This document shows positions 19,657 to 27,586 of a stretch of DNA of 64,000 bases, piece by piece; the first letter of the stretch is position 1, and the number at the start of each line of letters is the position of its first letter. A model generated the notes under the pieces. That model saw nothing but the letters and a program-made list of their open reading frames with translations, searched no databases and had not been told where the DNA came from. The stretch is from Chryseolinea soli (GTDB taxonomy: Bacteria; Bacteroidota; Bacteroidia; Cytophagales; Cyclobacteriaceae), in NCBI RefSeq assembly GCF_003589925.1, contig NZ_CP032382.1, positions 5,580,001-5,644,000 on the forward strand, given 5' to 3'. Both the position numbers and the translations under genes were made by a program.

Positions 19657-20790
19657 ATGAAGAAGATACTCTATACATTTCTAATCGCGATGGGTCTCGC
19701 AGCGACAAACAGTTGCTCCGACGACAGCTTTCCCGTGCCGCCGGCCAGCACGGTGCCAAAGTTCACCTTCACGATCGACAACGATGCGTTTGCCCCGGCC
19801 ACCGTCGCGTTTACGAATACTTCCATCGTTCCCGAGCGCGCCGGAACGGTAGCCTATACGTGGAATTTTGGCGATGGCACGTCCTCGACCGAAGCCAGCC
19901 CGGTGCACGAGTTTAAAGCACCCGGTGCTTACCAGGTAAACCTCGTGGTGGTAACCTCCGGGTCGCTGGAAATCAACGACGTGAGCCAGACCATCGTGGT
20001 GAAAGATCCCAACGCCACCGGCGTTCCGCTGTTCTATGCAGACGATGGCACCACCGTATACACCGCCCTGATCAACAGTGGCGCACCCGTACCCACGTCG
20101 ATCGGCGTCACCACGCTGGATTCGTATGGCATGGTAGTGGATACGGCGAACAATAAACTGTACGTTGCCGACTTCAACGGCAAGAACATTCTCGTGTCGG
20201 ACCTTGATGGCAAAAACATGAAGGTCTTTCGCTCCAACATCGGCGAGCCCGATGCGGTGGTGATTGACTACGATGCTAAAATGCTCTACTGGGATACCTC
20301 CAGCGGCATTCGTCGCGCCAAGCTGGGCGTAGACGATGTCAGTGAGTTCGAGGATTTCGTGACGGGACAAGCCAATGACCCGGAAGGTATCGCGATCGAC
20401 CCGGTGACCAAAGCCCTGTTCTGGAATAACTACGATGGCAATGTGTGGACCAAGAACCTGAACGGCACGGGCGAGAAATCCATCGTGACCACCGGTGGAG
20501 GCGGTGCCGTCATCGTGGTGGACAACAAGATCTATTTCGATGATTACGTCGCGTCAGGCGATATTCAATTGCGCAGCGCAAACCTGGACGGCACCGGCGT
20601 CGCCACGCTGGCCACGACGATATCGAAAGTGGTGTACGGCTTGGCATACGATGGCGATGGCGAGAAAATTTATTGGGTTGACCGCGGCAACCACAAGATC
20701 ATGCGCGCCAACCTCGATGGCTCATCGCCTGAACTTTGGCTCGCCACCACGGGAAGCCCTCAGGGCCTCGCGATTGGAAAGAAAAAATAA
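19657..20790 (+). CDS. Surface lipoprotein with one PKD domain and a YWTD-type beta-propeller
   Basis: 377 residues, paralogous to the preceding gene, ten bases after its stop. It has lipoprotein signal AATNSCSDDSF (Cys 16), one PKD domain (YTWNFGDGTSSTEASP near 70) and a C-terminal propeller with repeats KLYVADF, MLYWDTS, ALFWNNY, KIYFDDY and KIYWVDR, each followed by NLDG- or DLDG-type turns. It differs from its neighbour by lacking one PKD unit. It is probably a second binding protein of the same SusC/SusD complex. A hairpin terminator follows before the cyanophycinase gene. Confidence 0.8.
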   Translation: MKKILYTFLIAMGLAATNSCSDDSFPVPPASTVPKFTFTIDNDAFAPATVAFTNTSIVPERAGTVAYTWNFGDGTSSTEASPVHEFKAPGAYQVNLVVVTSGSLEINDVSQTIVVKDPNATGVPLFYADDGTTVYTALINSGAPVPTSIGVTTLDSYGMVVDTANNKLYVADFNGKNILVSDLDGKNMKVFRSNIGEPDAVVIDYDAKMLYWDTSSGIRRAKLGVDDVSEFEDFVTGQANDPEGIAIDPVTKALFWNNYDGNVWTKNLNGTGEKSIVTTGGGGAVIVVDNKIYFDDYVASGDIQLRSANLDGTGVATLATTISKVVYGLAYDGDGEKIYWVDRGNHKIMRANLDGSSPELWLATTGSPQGLAIGKKK

Positions 20791-20806
20791 ATGAAGAAAC
20801 CTGTTT

Positions 20807-20856
20807 GAAATGTTCATGCCCCGGCGAAAGCTTTTGGGCGTGAACATTTCTTCTTT
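20807..20856 (+). terminator. Hairpin between the propeller lipoprotein and cyanophycinase genes
   Basis: GAAATGTTCATGCCC pairs with GGGCGTGAACATTTC over 15 bases with one T-G wobble and a 14-base loop, followed by TTCTTT. It is only 12 bases before the next ATG, so it may be a partial terminator lowering expression of the last gene. Confidence 0.7.
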
Positions 20857-20862
20857 AAGCAC

Positions 20863-21711
20863 ATGGGTATGAGAAAAATTTTTGTTTGTTTATGCATCGG
20901 TCTTGGTGTGGTTACCGCAGCCTTCCCACAAGCCAAACCCCCGAAAGGAAAACTCTTTATCATCGGCGGCGGATCGCGTTCCGATGCCATGGTCGACCGC
21001 ATCATCAAAGAGGCCGGTCTCCAACAAGGCGGTTACGGCATCATCCTCCCCATGTCAAGCGAGGATCCCGACTCTGCGGTGTACTATGCCAATCAGCAAT
21101 TCATCAAGCAGGGCATACGGACGGTGTATGGTGTCATCTTCCGCAAGGGAGAAACCTACAGCGCCCAAAAACTGGATTCGGTGAGGAATGCAAAACTCAT
21201 TTATATTTCCGGTGGCGACCAGGTCCGGTTCATGGGTGTGGTGCAGGGTACGGACATTGAGAAAGCCATCCATGACGCCTACAACAAAGGAAGCCTGGTC
21301 GGCGGCACCAGCGCCGGCGCGGCGGTCATGAGCAAGATCATGATCACCGGCAACGAACTGAAGCACCCCGACTATGCTTCCACGTTCCGCAACATCGAAC
21401 CTGCCAACATTGAAACCAAACCCGGTTTGGGCTTTATCGAAAACGCCATCATCGATCAGCACTTTGTAAAGAGAAGCCGCTATAACCGGCTGATCAGCGC
21501 GATCATTGAATTTCCTGAAGCCAAAGGGATTGGCATTGATGAAGCGACAGCTATTCTCGTGTCGGGCAACACCGCCGAAGTGGTGGGAGACTCGCAGGTG
21601 ATTGTGTTTGAAAATCCGAAACGGTCCAAGATAGAAAAGGGAGGTAAGTTGAGTGCCAAGGGGATTGTGATGAACATTTACCTGGCGGGGGAGACCTTCA
21701 GCTTGAAGTAG
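20863..21711 (+). CDS. Cyanophycinase, exported
   Basis: 282 residues, peptidase S51. An N-terminal signal peptide (FVCLCIGLGVVTAAFPQA) is followed by the complete cyanophycinase pattern: KLFIIGGGSRSDAMVDR, YISGGDQVRFM, nucleophile elbow GGTSAGAAVMS near 147-157, IDQHFVKRSRYNRLISAI with the catalytic His, and GIGIDEATAILV. This order and spacing closely resemble Synechocystis CphB (from memory). Cyanophycinase (EC 3.4.15.6) degrades multi-L-arginyl-poly-L-aspartate to beta-Asp-Arg dipeptides. With no T9SS domain it is probably periplasmic, finishing oligomers imported by SusC/SusD (inference). No isoaspartyl dipeptidase is in the window. Confidence 0.85.
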   Translation: MGMRKIFVCLCIGLGVVTAAFPQAKPPKGKLFIIGGGSRSDAMVDRIIKEAGLQQGGYGIILPMSSEDPDSAVYYANQQFIKQGIRTVYGVIFRKGETYSAQKLDSVRNAKLIYISGGDQVRFMGVVQGTDIEKAIHDAYNKGSLVGGTSAGAAVMSKIMITGNELKHPDYASTFRNIEPANIETKPGLGFIENAIIDQHFVKRSRYNRLISAIIEFPEAKGIGIDEATAILVSGNTAEVVGDSQVIVFENPKRSKIEKGGKLSAKGIVMNIYLAGETFSLK

Positions 21712-21726
21712 GGCTGCAATTTTTTT

Positions 21727-21765
21727 ACCGCAAAGGCGCAAAGACGCAAAGAGAGGCGCAAAGTG
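21727..21765 (+). repeat. Dispersed CGCAAAG repeat, family B, copy 1
   Basis: ACCGCAAAGGCGCAAAGACGC and further CGCAAAG units, four in all, lie just after the cyanophycinase stop codon. The same unit recurs at 43826-43860. Confidence 0.75.
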
Positions 21766-21830
21766 GATTTGTGGCGCTGTGTCTTGCTGGGAAAACGTCG
21801 TATCTTCACTCACCCAAACGGAACACCGCT

Positions 21831-22346
21831 ATGAAAACAAAAATTGCAACCCTCATTTTATTCAGCCTTATGACGCTCACCAATTTTGCCCAAACCAAAT
21901 TGAAAGCCGGCGACAAAGCCCCCGACTTCACCGCCACCGACCAGGATAACAAAACCATCACGCTCTCCACCTACAAAGGCAAGAAAGTGGTTCTCTACTT
22001 CTACCCGAAAGACCAAACCCCCGGCTGCACCGAAGAAGCCTGCAACCTCCGCGACAACATCGCCGAACTGGGCGACGCCGGCTATGTCGTGCTGGGCGTG
22101 AGCACCGACGATGAGCTTTCACACAAAGAATTCCAAAAGAAATACAACCTCCCGTTCTCGCTAGTGGCCGACAAGGACAAGTCCATCAATCAGAAATACG
22201 GAGTCTGGGTGGAAAAAGAACGGGACGGAAAAAAATTCATGGGCACAGCCCGGACGACGTTTCTCATTGACGAGAACGGGGTGATTACGAGTGTTATTGA
22301 TAAGGTGGATACCAAGGGGCATGCTTCGCAGATATTGAAACTTTGA
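21831..22346 (+). CDS. bcp: Exported thiol peroxidase, Bcp/PrxQ type
   Basis: 171 residues from ATG 21831; a longer frame from 21771 would put 20 unrelated residues before the signal peptide and run into a repeat. The signal peptide (IATLILFSLMTLTNFAQ) leads into a Bcp/PrxQ peroxiredoxin: APDFTATDQDNKTITLS, then YFYPKDQTPGCTEEACNLRD with the peroxidatic Cys and a resolving Cys five residues later. FLIDENGVI completes the thioredoxin fold. Bcp proteins reduce peroxides with thioredoxin and are usually cytosolic; this one should act in the periplasm. Its stop codon is followed by a family A repeat. Confidence 0.9.
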   Translation: MKTKIATLILFSLMTLTNFAQTKLKAGDKAPDFTATDQDNKTITLSTYKGKKVVLYFYPKDQTPGCTEEACNLRDNIAELGDAGYVVLGVSTDDELSHKEFQKKYNLPFSLVADKDKSINQKYGVWVEKERDGKKFMGTARTTFLIDENGVITSVIDKVDTKGHASQILKL

Positions 22347-22349
22347 GCA

Positions 22350-22396
22350 TTCAGTAGTCAGTAGCCAGTAGCCAGTAGTCAGTAGCTAATAGTCAG
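22350..22396 (+). repeat. Dispersed heptamer repeat array, family A, copy 3 left arm
   Basis: CAGTAGT and CAGTAGC units in tandem start three bases after the bcp stop codon. The inverted partner array is at 22565-22630. The 170 bp between (22397-22564) holds no gene. Confidence 0.8.
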
Positions 22397-22564
22397 AAGA
22401 TGTCGGTAGTGGGTTGCAAGCACTTCGCATTCGAGGGCTTTGCTGTTGGTTATGTATATCGATTTAGAGTAGACAACGTCTTAGATTAGACAACGTCGTG
22501 CCGATCAGATTGCTGATGACACTCCTAACAAACCATTCAGACGGCTGATGGCAGAAATATTAGC

Positions 22565-22630
22565 GCCTGGCTACTAAATTCTGAATTCCAACTCCTGGCT
22601 CCTGGCTCCTGGCTTCTGGCTCCTCGAATT
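22565..22630 (-). repeat. Dispersed heptamer repeat array, family A, copy 3 right arm
   Basis: CTGGCTACT, then four GGCTCCT or GGCTTCT-type units. Bases 22574-22627 are also the last 17 codons plus stop of the ArsR-family gene. Confidence 0.85.
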
Positions 22631-22912
22631 AGTCTCCTCTTTCTTCAATCCCCCCAAAAAATCAATAAACTCATCCAGAACCTCCTCGTTCAACCGATAC
22701 TTCAAATTCCTTCCTTCCTTCTCTGCTAAAATGAGATCATTATCCGTGAGCTGCTTAATATGGTGACATATCGAAGGCTGTTTCAAGTCGATGATGTCCA
22801 TGATATCGGTGCAATACAGACAGTCGTCTTGCTTTTTGATCTCTTGCAGGATCAGTAAACGGTTGGGATCAGCGAGCGCTTTCGCGATTTTTTCAGCTTT
22901 CTTGGGATTCAT
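22574..22912 (-). CDS. ArsR-family winged-helix repressor with repeat-derived tail
   Basis: 112 residues. The winged helix-turn-helix spans about 1-93: AKALADPNRLLILQEI, then KQPSICHHIKQLTDNDLILAEKEGRNLKYRL. The segment DDCLYCTDI sits where ArsR/SmtB sensors carry the ELCVCDL metal site on helix 3, so a Cys-x-x-Cys metal or thiol sensor is possible. After FLGGLKKEETN the last 17 residues (SRSQKPGARSQELEFRI) are encoded by a family A intergenic repeat and are not part of the fold. It is divergent from the RND efflux operon, which it probably represses. Confidence 0.85.
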   Translation of the reverse strand: MNPKKAEKIAKALADPNRLLILQEIKKQDDCLYCTDIMDIIDLKQPSICHHIKQLTDNDLILAEKEGRNLKYRLNEEVLDEFIDFLGGLKKEETNSRSQKPGARSQELEFRI

Positions 22913-22946
22913 AAGCCTCTGTTTCGGTCAAAATTAAATATTTATT

Positions 22947-22956
22947 TATTTAAATA
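22947..22956. promoter_or_regulatory. Candidate ArsR-family operator 1
   Basis: Perfect palindrome TATTTAAATA 35 bases upstream of the arsR-type start. The same ten bases recur within 23124-23135 near the RND side. Self-regulation through such sites is usual in the family, but the region is AT-rich, so this is tentative. Confidence 0.35.
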
Positions 22957-23123
22957 CGTCAATTCGTTAAAAGAGTTGAGTTTCTGTGGTTTAGCGTGAA
23001 CCTTATAGGCAAGGACAAACGGACGCAATCGTTGTAGGGCGGCGCTTGTTCTCCATGCCCGGGGAAAAATTTTCGAATTTTTATAACCCTGGAACTAAAA
23101 CTTACGTACTACGATTTATAGAA

Positions 23124-23135
23124 ATATTTAAATAT
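23124..23135. promoter_or_regulatory. Candidate ArsR-family operator 2
   Basis: Perfect 12-bp palindrome ATATTTAAATAT, containing the same TATTTAAATA core as at 22947-22956, about 40 bases before the leader mini-ORF of the RND operon. Confidence 0.35.
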
Positions 23136-23176
23136 ATCAATGCAAAGATTTTTATTCAACCTAAAACAAGTTTGCC

Positions 23177-23239
23177 ATGAAACACAAAAACGCTCCCCAC
23201 CTCCATTGTAGTCACCGAATGCCCGTCACGTCGTGTTGA
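23177..23239 (+). CDS. Possible 20-residue His/Cys-rich leader peptide
   Basis: A mini-ORF ATG...TGA in the leader of the RND operon. The peptide starts MKHKNAPHLHC and contains four His and two Cys in 20 residues. Its stop codon lies in the right arm of a stable hairpin (CCCGTCA/TGACGGG). It is too short for any family comparison. A translated leader that senses metal or translation status is one reading; chance is another. Confidence 0.3.
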   Translation: MKHKNAPHLHCSHRMPVTSC

Positions 23240-23275
23240 CGGGAAGAAGCCATAGGCTGTTCATTTTTTTTATTC
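23222..23275 (+). promoter_or_regulatory. Attenuator-like hairpins in the RND operon leader
   Basis: A perfect seven-base stem, CCCGTCA (23222-23228) with TGACGGG (23237-23243), is followed by a short AGCC-ATA-GGCT hairpin and GTTCATTTTTTTTATT. A strong hairpin, a weak hairpin and a T-run 40 bases before the first structural gene resemble an attenuator. Confidence 0.35.
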
Positions 23276-23312
23276 AGATATCAACCATTCCAAATAATTT
23301 ATTTAAGTCATC

Positions 23313-24392
23313 ATGAAAAGTACATACAATCGTCATCGCATTGCCGGTGTCTGGTCGTTGCTGGGATTCGTTTTTGTTTCGGCAATTTTGGCCGGATGCA
23401 CTTCGCAGGCTGCCGAAAATAAGGCCGCTGCTCCATCCAAATCCATCCCCGTCGGTACGCCGGTCGACGCCGTGGTCATTCAACCTGGCGTGGTAAAAGA
23501 ATCGCTGGAAGTAACCGGTACGCTGATTGCCAATCAGCATGTGGACCTGGTGAGTGAGCTTACGCGCAAAGTCATTCGTGTCAACGTGAAGGAAGGTAGC
23601 TTGGTAAAACAAGGTACGTTGCTGTTCCAATTGGACGATGCCGACCTGCAAGCGCAGCTGGAACGTTTCCATCAGCAACAAAAACTGGCCCAATTGAATG
23701 AAAAGCGTTTGAAAGACCTCATCGATCACGATGCCGTGATTCAACAAGACTACGACGAAGCGTTGACCAACCTGAAAGTGCTCGACGCCCAAATCCAGGA
23801 ACTGGAAGTCACCATCAGCAAAACCCGCATCGTGGCACCGTTCGACGGCCAGGTTGGGATGATCAACATCCACACGGGCGCCATTGTGTCGGTGAATACA
23901 TTGCTTACGAGTATCGAAGACAACAGCGTTGTGAAAGTGGAGTTCTCCGTGCCTGAAAAATACAGCCGCATCATTGTGGAAGGCAGCGAGCAAACGTTCA
24001 CCATCACGTCCGATGAAAAGGAACATACGGCTCGTGTCGTAGCACGCGAGTCCAGCCTGGATGAAGCCACACGCACGTTGCGTGTTCGCGCCGTCGCTGC
24101 TAACCCTGGTCACGTATTGTTGCCCGGCCAGAGTGCAAGATTAAACCTTTCCCTGAATACATCGGGTGCTGCGCTGACGGTTTCGTCCCAAGCGCTGATG
24201 CCTTCTTCGCAAGGTTATAACTTATATGTAGCACGGAAGAATACGGTCACCCTGGTGCCTGTACAAATCGGTCAGCGCAGTGCTGCATCGGTGGAAATTC
24301 TTTCAGGTCTGCATCAAGGCGATACCGTCATCACCAGCAACTTGCTGCGCCTCGTGCCCGGCGTGCCGGTGAATTTCGTGTCGTTGAAATAA
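23313..24392 (+). CDS. RND efflux periplasmic adaptor lipoprotein (MFP family)
   Basis: 359 residues. Lipobox SAILAGCTSQ near 22-31 tethers it to the inner membrane. The adaptor order is clear: a beta-barrel/lipoyl half (ESLEVTGTLIANQHVDLVSEL), a short alpha-hairpin (about 105-165, LNEKRLKDLIDHDAVIQQDYDEA), the returning lipoyl half (TRIVAPFDGQVGMINIHTGA), the beta-barrel and a membrane-proximal domain (PSSQGYNLYVARKN). It links the pump encoded 41 bases downstream to the TolC-like channel. It lacks the His/Met-rich N-terminus of heavy-metal adaptors such as CusB. Confidence 0.93.
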   Translation: MKSTYNRHRIAGVWSLLGFVFVSAILAGCTSQAAENKAAAPSKSIPVGTPVDAVVIQPGVVKESLEVTGTLIANQHVDLVSELTRKVIRVNVKEGSLVKQGTLLFQLDDADLQAQLERFHQQQKLAQLNEKRLKDLIDHDAVIQQDYDEALTNLKVLDAQIQELEVTISKTRIVAPFDGQVGMINIHTGAIVSVNTLLTSIEDNSVVKVEFSVPEKYSRIIVEGSEQTFTITSDEKEHTARVVARESSLDEATRTLRVRAVAANPGHVLLPGQSARLNLSLNTSGAALTVSSQALMPSSQGYNLYVARKNTVTLVPVQIGQRSAASVEILSGLHQGDTVITSNLLRLVPGVPVNFVSLK

Positions 24393-24433
24393 TTTACCCC
24401 TTTCTTTTTTTACAGTAATTCCAAGACTTACAA

Positions 24434-27400
24434 ATGAGTGCTATTTCACAAATCAGTATATCGCGGCCGGTTTTGGCTGGCGTAATGTCGGTGTTGCTCG
24501 TCCTCTTTGGGATCGTGGGCTACACCTTCCTGGGAACACGGGAGTATCCCGTGACGGATTCGCCCATTGTGACGGTGACCACCGTTTATCCCGGGGCCAG
24601 CGCCGACATCATCGCGTCGCAAGTAACCAAACCGCTGGAAGAGGCGATCGCAGAAGCCAATGGCATCCGCGCGCTGTCTTCCACATCCAGAGAACAAGTT
24701 AGTATCATCACGGTTGAATTCAACCTGGACGCCGACCTCGAGGCGGCCGCCAACGATGTGCGCGACAAAGTTTCGAAGTCGCGTCAGCAATTGCCCGCCG
24801 ACATCGAACCCACCATCGTGGAGAAAACAGGTCCCCCGGATTTCCTCGTGTTCCTTACGGTACAGAGCGACACCAAGAGCCTGGAAGATGTGACGGACTT
24901 TGTTAACATCAACATCAAAGAAAGATTGCAATCCATTCCCGGCGTGCGCCTGGTGGATAGCTACGCCGGCCGCAAGCGCTCCATGCGTCTCCGCATGGAT
25001 CCCGTGAAGCTGGCGTCGTATAAGTTGACACCGTCCGATGTTCAAAACGCATTGCAGCGCGAGAACGTCGATTTACCCAGTGGCCGTATTGAAGGACAGA
25101 ATACCGAAGTTACCCTTCGCACCTCGGGCCGGTTGGTCACTGAAGACGACTTCAACAACATGATTATCGTAGAGAATGAAGGCGCCATCGTTCGTTTTAA
25201 AGACATCGGTTCCGCCATCATGTCGTCGCAGAACGAGCGCACGGCAATGATCGTAGGAGAGGGGAACACCGCTCGCTACGGCGTCGGTACCGGCGTACAG
25301 CCACAACGTGGTGCCAACTCCCTGGCCATCGTGGACGAGTTTACAAAACGTTTTGACGAAATTGTAAAAAGCGCTCCCAAAGAATACATCATTTCCCTGG
25401 GTAAAGATTTTACGGTACCCGTGCGCAACTCGCTGAACGAAGTGGAAGAAACCTTGTTGCTGGCCTTCGGATTGGTGGCCTTGATCATTTTCATCTTCCT
25501 TCGCGACTGGCGCAGCACGCTGATTCCCCTTGTGGCCATTCCAGTTTCCATCATCGCAGCGTTCTTTATCATGTACATCGGCGATTTCTCCATCAACGTG
25601 TTGACGTTGCTCGGATTGGTACTGGCCATCGGGTTGGTGGTGGATGACGCCATCGTGGTATTGGAAAATATTTATAGTAAGATCGAACAGGGCATGAGCC
25701 CTATTGAAGCGGCGCGCAAAGGCTCGGATGAGATCTACTTCGCCGTGATCTCCACGACCATTACGCTGGCCGCCGTGTTCCTGCCCATCCTATTCCTTGG
25801 CGGTATCACCGGTCGGTTGTTTAAGGAATTTGCCGTGGTGGTAGCGGGCTCCGTACTGGTGTCGGCTTTCGTGGCCCTTACCTTGTCGCCGATGATGAGT
25901 GCTTACTTATTAAAGCGTGACGCATCACAAGGATGGTTCTACCGCAAGACTGAACCTTGGTTTGAAGCCTTGAACCGCGGCTATGAAAGATCGTTGCATG
26001 CCTTCTTCAAATTCCGTTGGCTGGGCTTCATTGCGTTGATCGGTTCGTTTGCCATCGCGTATTTCTTGTTGCCCACCTTGCCCTCGGAACTCGCACCGTT
26101 GGAAGATCGCTCTATGATCGGTTTGGCCGTGATTGCGCCCGAAGGCACTTCCTACGAAAGCATGGAAGAGACCATGAAGGAGATCAACATGTATGTGTCT
26201 GACTCCGTGCCGGACTTGAACGGCAACCGGACCTATGCCGGCATCGCCGCCTCCATCGGTACGCTGGTGCAACCCGTGAACGGTGGTTTCCAATGGGTGT
26301 TTTTAAAAGATCCCAAGGACCGCGCGAGCGGATTATCCCAGCAACAGATCTACCAAAAGCTGGTGGCTGCTTCCGGAAAATTCCGGAACGTGATCATCAT
26401 CCCCATCCAGATCCCCACCATCGGTGGTTTCTCGAGCTCGCAACCCTTGCAATACGTGGTGCAGGCACCTGACCTGAAGAGTCTCATGGATGTCATGCCG
26501 AAGTTGATGGGCCAGGTATATCAAAGCCAGAAGCTGAGTTTCCAGGACCCTGACTTCAAGATCAACCGTCCGGAGATCGGCATCACCATCGACCGTGACC
26601 GCGCAGCCCAGGCCGGCATCTCTACACAGGAAGTGGGTCGCACATTGCAATTGGCGTTGAGCGGCAGACGCTATGGCTATTTTATCTTCAACGACCGTCA
26701 ATATGAAGTGATCGGCCAGTTGGATCGCCGCGAACGCGCGGCACCGGCAGACCTGCGTTCATTGTTCCTGAAAGCCAGCAATGGCGAGATGGTGTCGCTG
26801 GACAACCTCGTGAAAATGAACGAGACCGTGAGTCCTCCTGCCATTTACCGCTACAACCAATCGTATAGCGCCACCATATCGGCCACTCCCGCCCCCGGCG
26901 TAAGCTTGGGTGAAGCGATCGCTGAAATGGACGGCATCACCAAAAAAGTGTTGCCCGCCGGTTTCAGCACAGCCTTGGCCGGACAAAGCCGCGACTATGC
27001 GGAAAGCAGCTCGAGCCTCATCTTCGCCTTCATCTTTGCGATCGTGCTCATCTACCTGGTTTTGGCTGCTCAGTTCGAAAGCCTCATCGACCCCTTCATC
27101 ATCTTGTTGACGGTGCCGATGGCGTTGACGGGCGCGTTGCTGAGCTTGTGGCTCACCGGACAATCCATCAACATCTTTAGTGAGATCGGGATCATCATGC
27201 TCATCGGGTTGATCACCAAGAACGGTATCCTCATCGTGGAATTTGCCAACCAGCGGAAAGAGGAAGGAGCGTCAGTTTCGGAGGCTGTTTTACAAGCTGC
27301 CGGTTCGCGCTTCCGTCCCATCTTGATGACCACGCTGGCCATGATCTTCGGTACGCTGCCGATCGCGCTCTCGCTGGGCACGTCGTCGGGTAGCCGACAG

Positions 27401-27562
27401 TCGTTGGGTATTGCTGTAGTTGGCGGGTTGGTTTTTGCCGGTCTGCTCACACTCTACGTGATCCCTTCGGTATACTCATATTTCTCACGACCCTATGCGA
27501 AGAAAGCCGAACCGCACCCCAGACCATCCCAGCCCGGCACGGAAGAGGTAGTTGTCGCCTGA
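24434..27562 (+). CDS. RND inner-membrane efflux pump, HAE-1 (AcrB-like)
   Basis: 1042 residues with the twelve-helix, two-large-loop RND layout. N-terminus ISISRPVLAGVMSVLLVLFG; first porter loop with TTVYPGASADIIASQVTKPLE. The proton-relay Asp pair is in TM4 (LAIGLVVDDAIVVLEN, near residues 404-405), and the matching Lys is in TM10 (LIGLITKNGILIVEF, near 928). These features fit the hydrophobe/amphiphile (HAE-1) branch rather than the heavy-metal branch. It exports drugs, bile-salt-like compounds or toxic metabolites by proton antiport. It is the second gene of the tripartite operon. Confidence 0.95.
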   Translation: MSAISQISISRPVLAGVMSVLLVLFGIVGYTFLGTREYPVTDSPIVTVTTVYPGASADIIASQVTKPLEEAIAEANGIRALSSTSREQVSIITVEFNLDADLEAAANDVRDKVSKSRQQLPADIEPTIVEKTGPPDFLVFLTVQSDTKSLEDVTDFVNINIKERLQSIPGVRLVDSYAGRKRSMRLRMDPVKLASYKLTPSDVQNALQRENVDLPSGRIEGQNTEVTLRTSGRLVTEDDFNNMIIVENEGAIVRFKDIGSAIMSSQNERTAMIVGEGNTARYGVGTGVQPQRGANSLAIVDEFTKRFDEIVKSAPKEYIISLGKDFTVPVRNSLNEVEETLLLAFGLVALIIFIFLRDWRSTLIPLVAIPVSIIAAFFIMYIGDFSINVLTLLGLVLAIGLVVDDAIVVLENIYSKIEQGMSPIEAARKGSDEIYFAVISTTITLAAVFLPILFLGGITGRLFKEFAVVVAGSVLVSAFVALTLSPMMSAYLLKRDASQGWFYRKTEPWFEALNRGYERSLHAFFKFRWLGFIALIGSFAIAYFLLPTLPSELAPLEDRSMIGLAVIAPEGTSYESMEETMKEINMYVSDSVPDLNGNRTYAGIAASIGTLVQPVNGGFQWVFLKDPKDRASGLSQQQIYQKLVAASGKFRNVIIIPIQIPTIGGFSSSQPLQYVVQAPDLKSLMDVMPKLMGQVYQSQKLSFQDPDFKINRPEIGITIDRDRAAQAGISTQEVGRTLQLALSGRRYGYFIFNDRQYEVIGQLDRRERAAPADLRSLFLKASNGEMVSLDNLVKMNETVSPPAIYRYNQSYSATISATPAPGVSLGEAIAEMDGITKKVLPAGFSTALAGQSRDYAESSSSLIFAFIFAIVLIYLVLAAQFESLIDPFIILLTVPMALTGALLSLWLTGQSINIFSEIGIIMLIGLITKNGILIVEFANQRKEEGASVSEAVLQAAGSRFRPILMTTLAMIFGTLPIALSLGTSSGSRQSLGIAVVGGLVFAGLLTLYVIPSVYSYFSRPYAKKAEPHPRPSQPGTEEVVVA

Positions 27563-27586
27563 GTTCACACACCCCACATTATTTGC

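Noticed and set aside
24434..27562. Heavy-metal (CusA-type) RND pump, suggested by the ArsR regulator
   Set aside because: TM4 and TM10 motifs are of the HAE-1 type, and the adaptor lacks metal-binding His/Met clusters.
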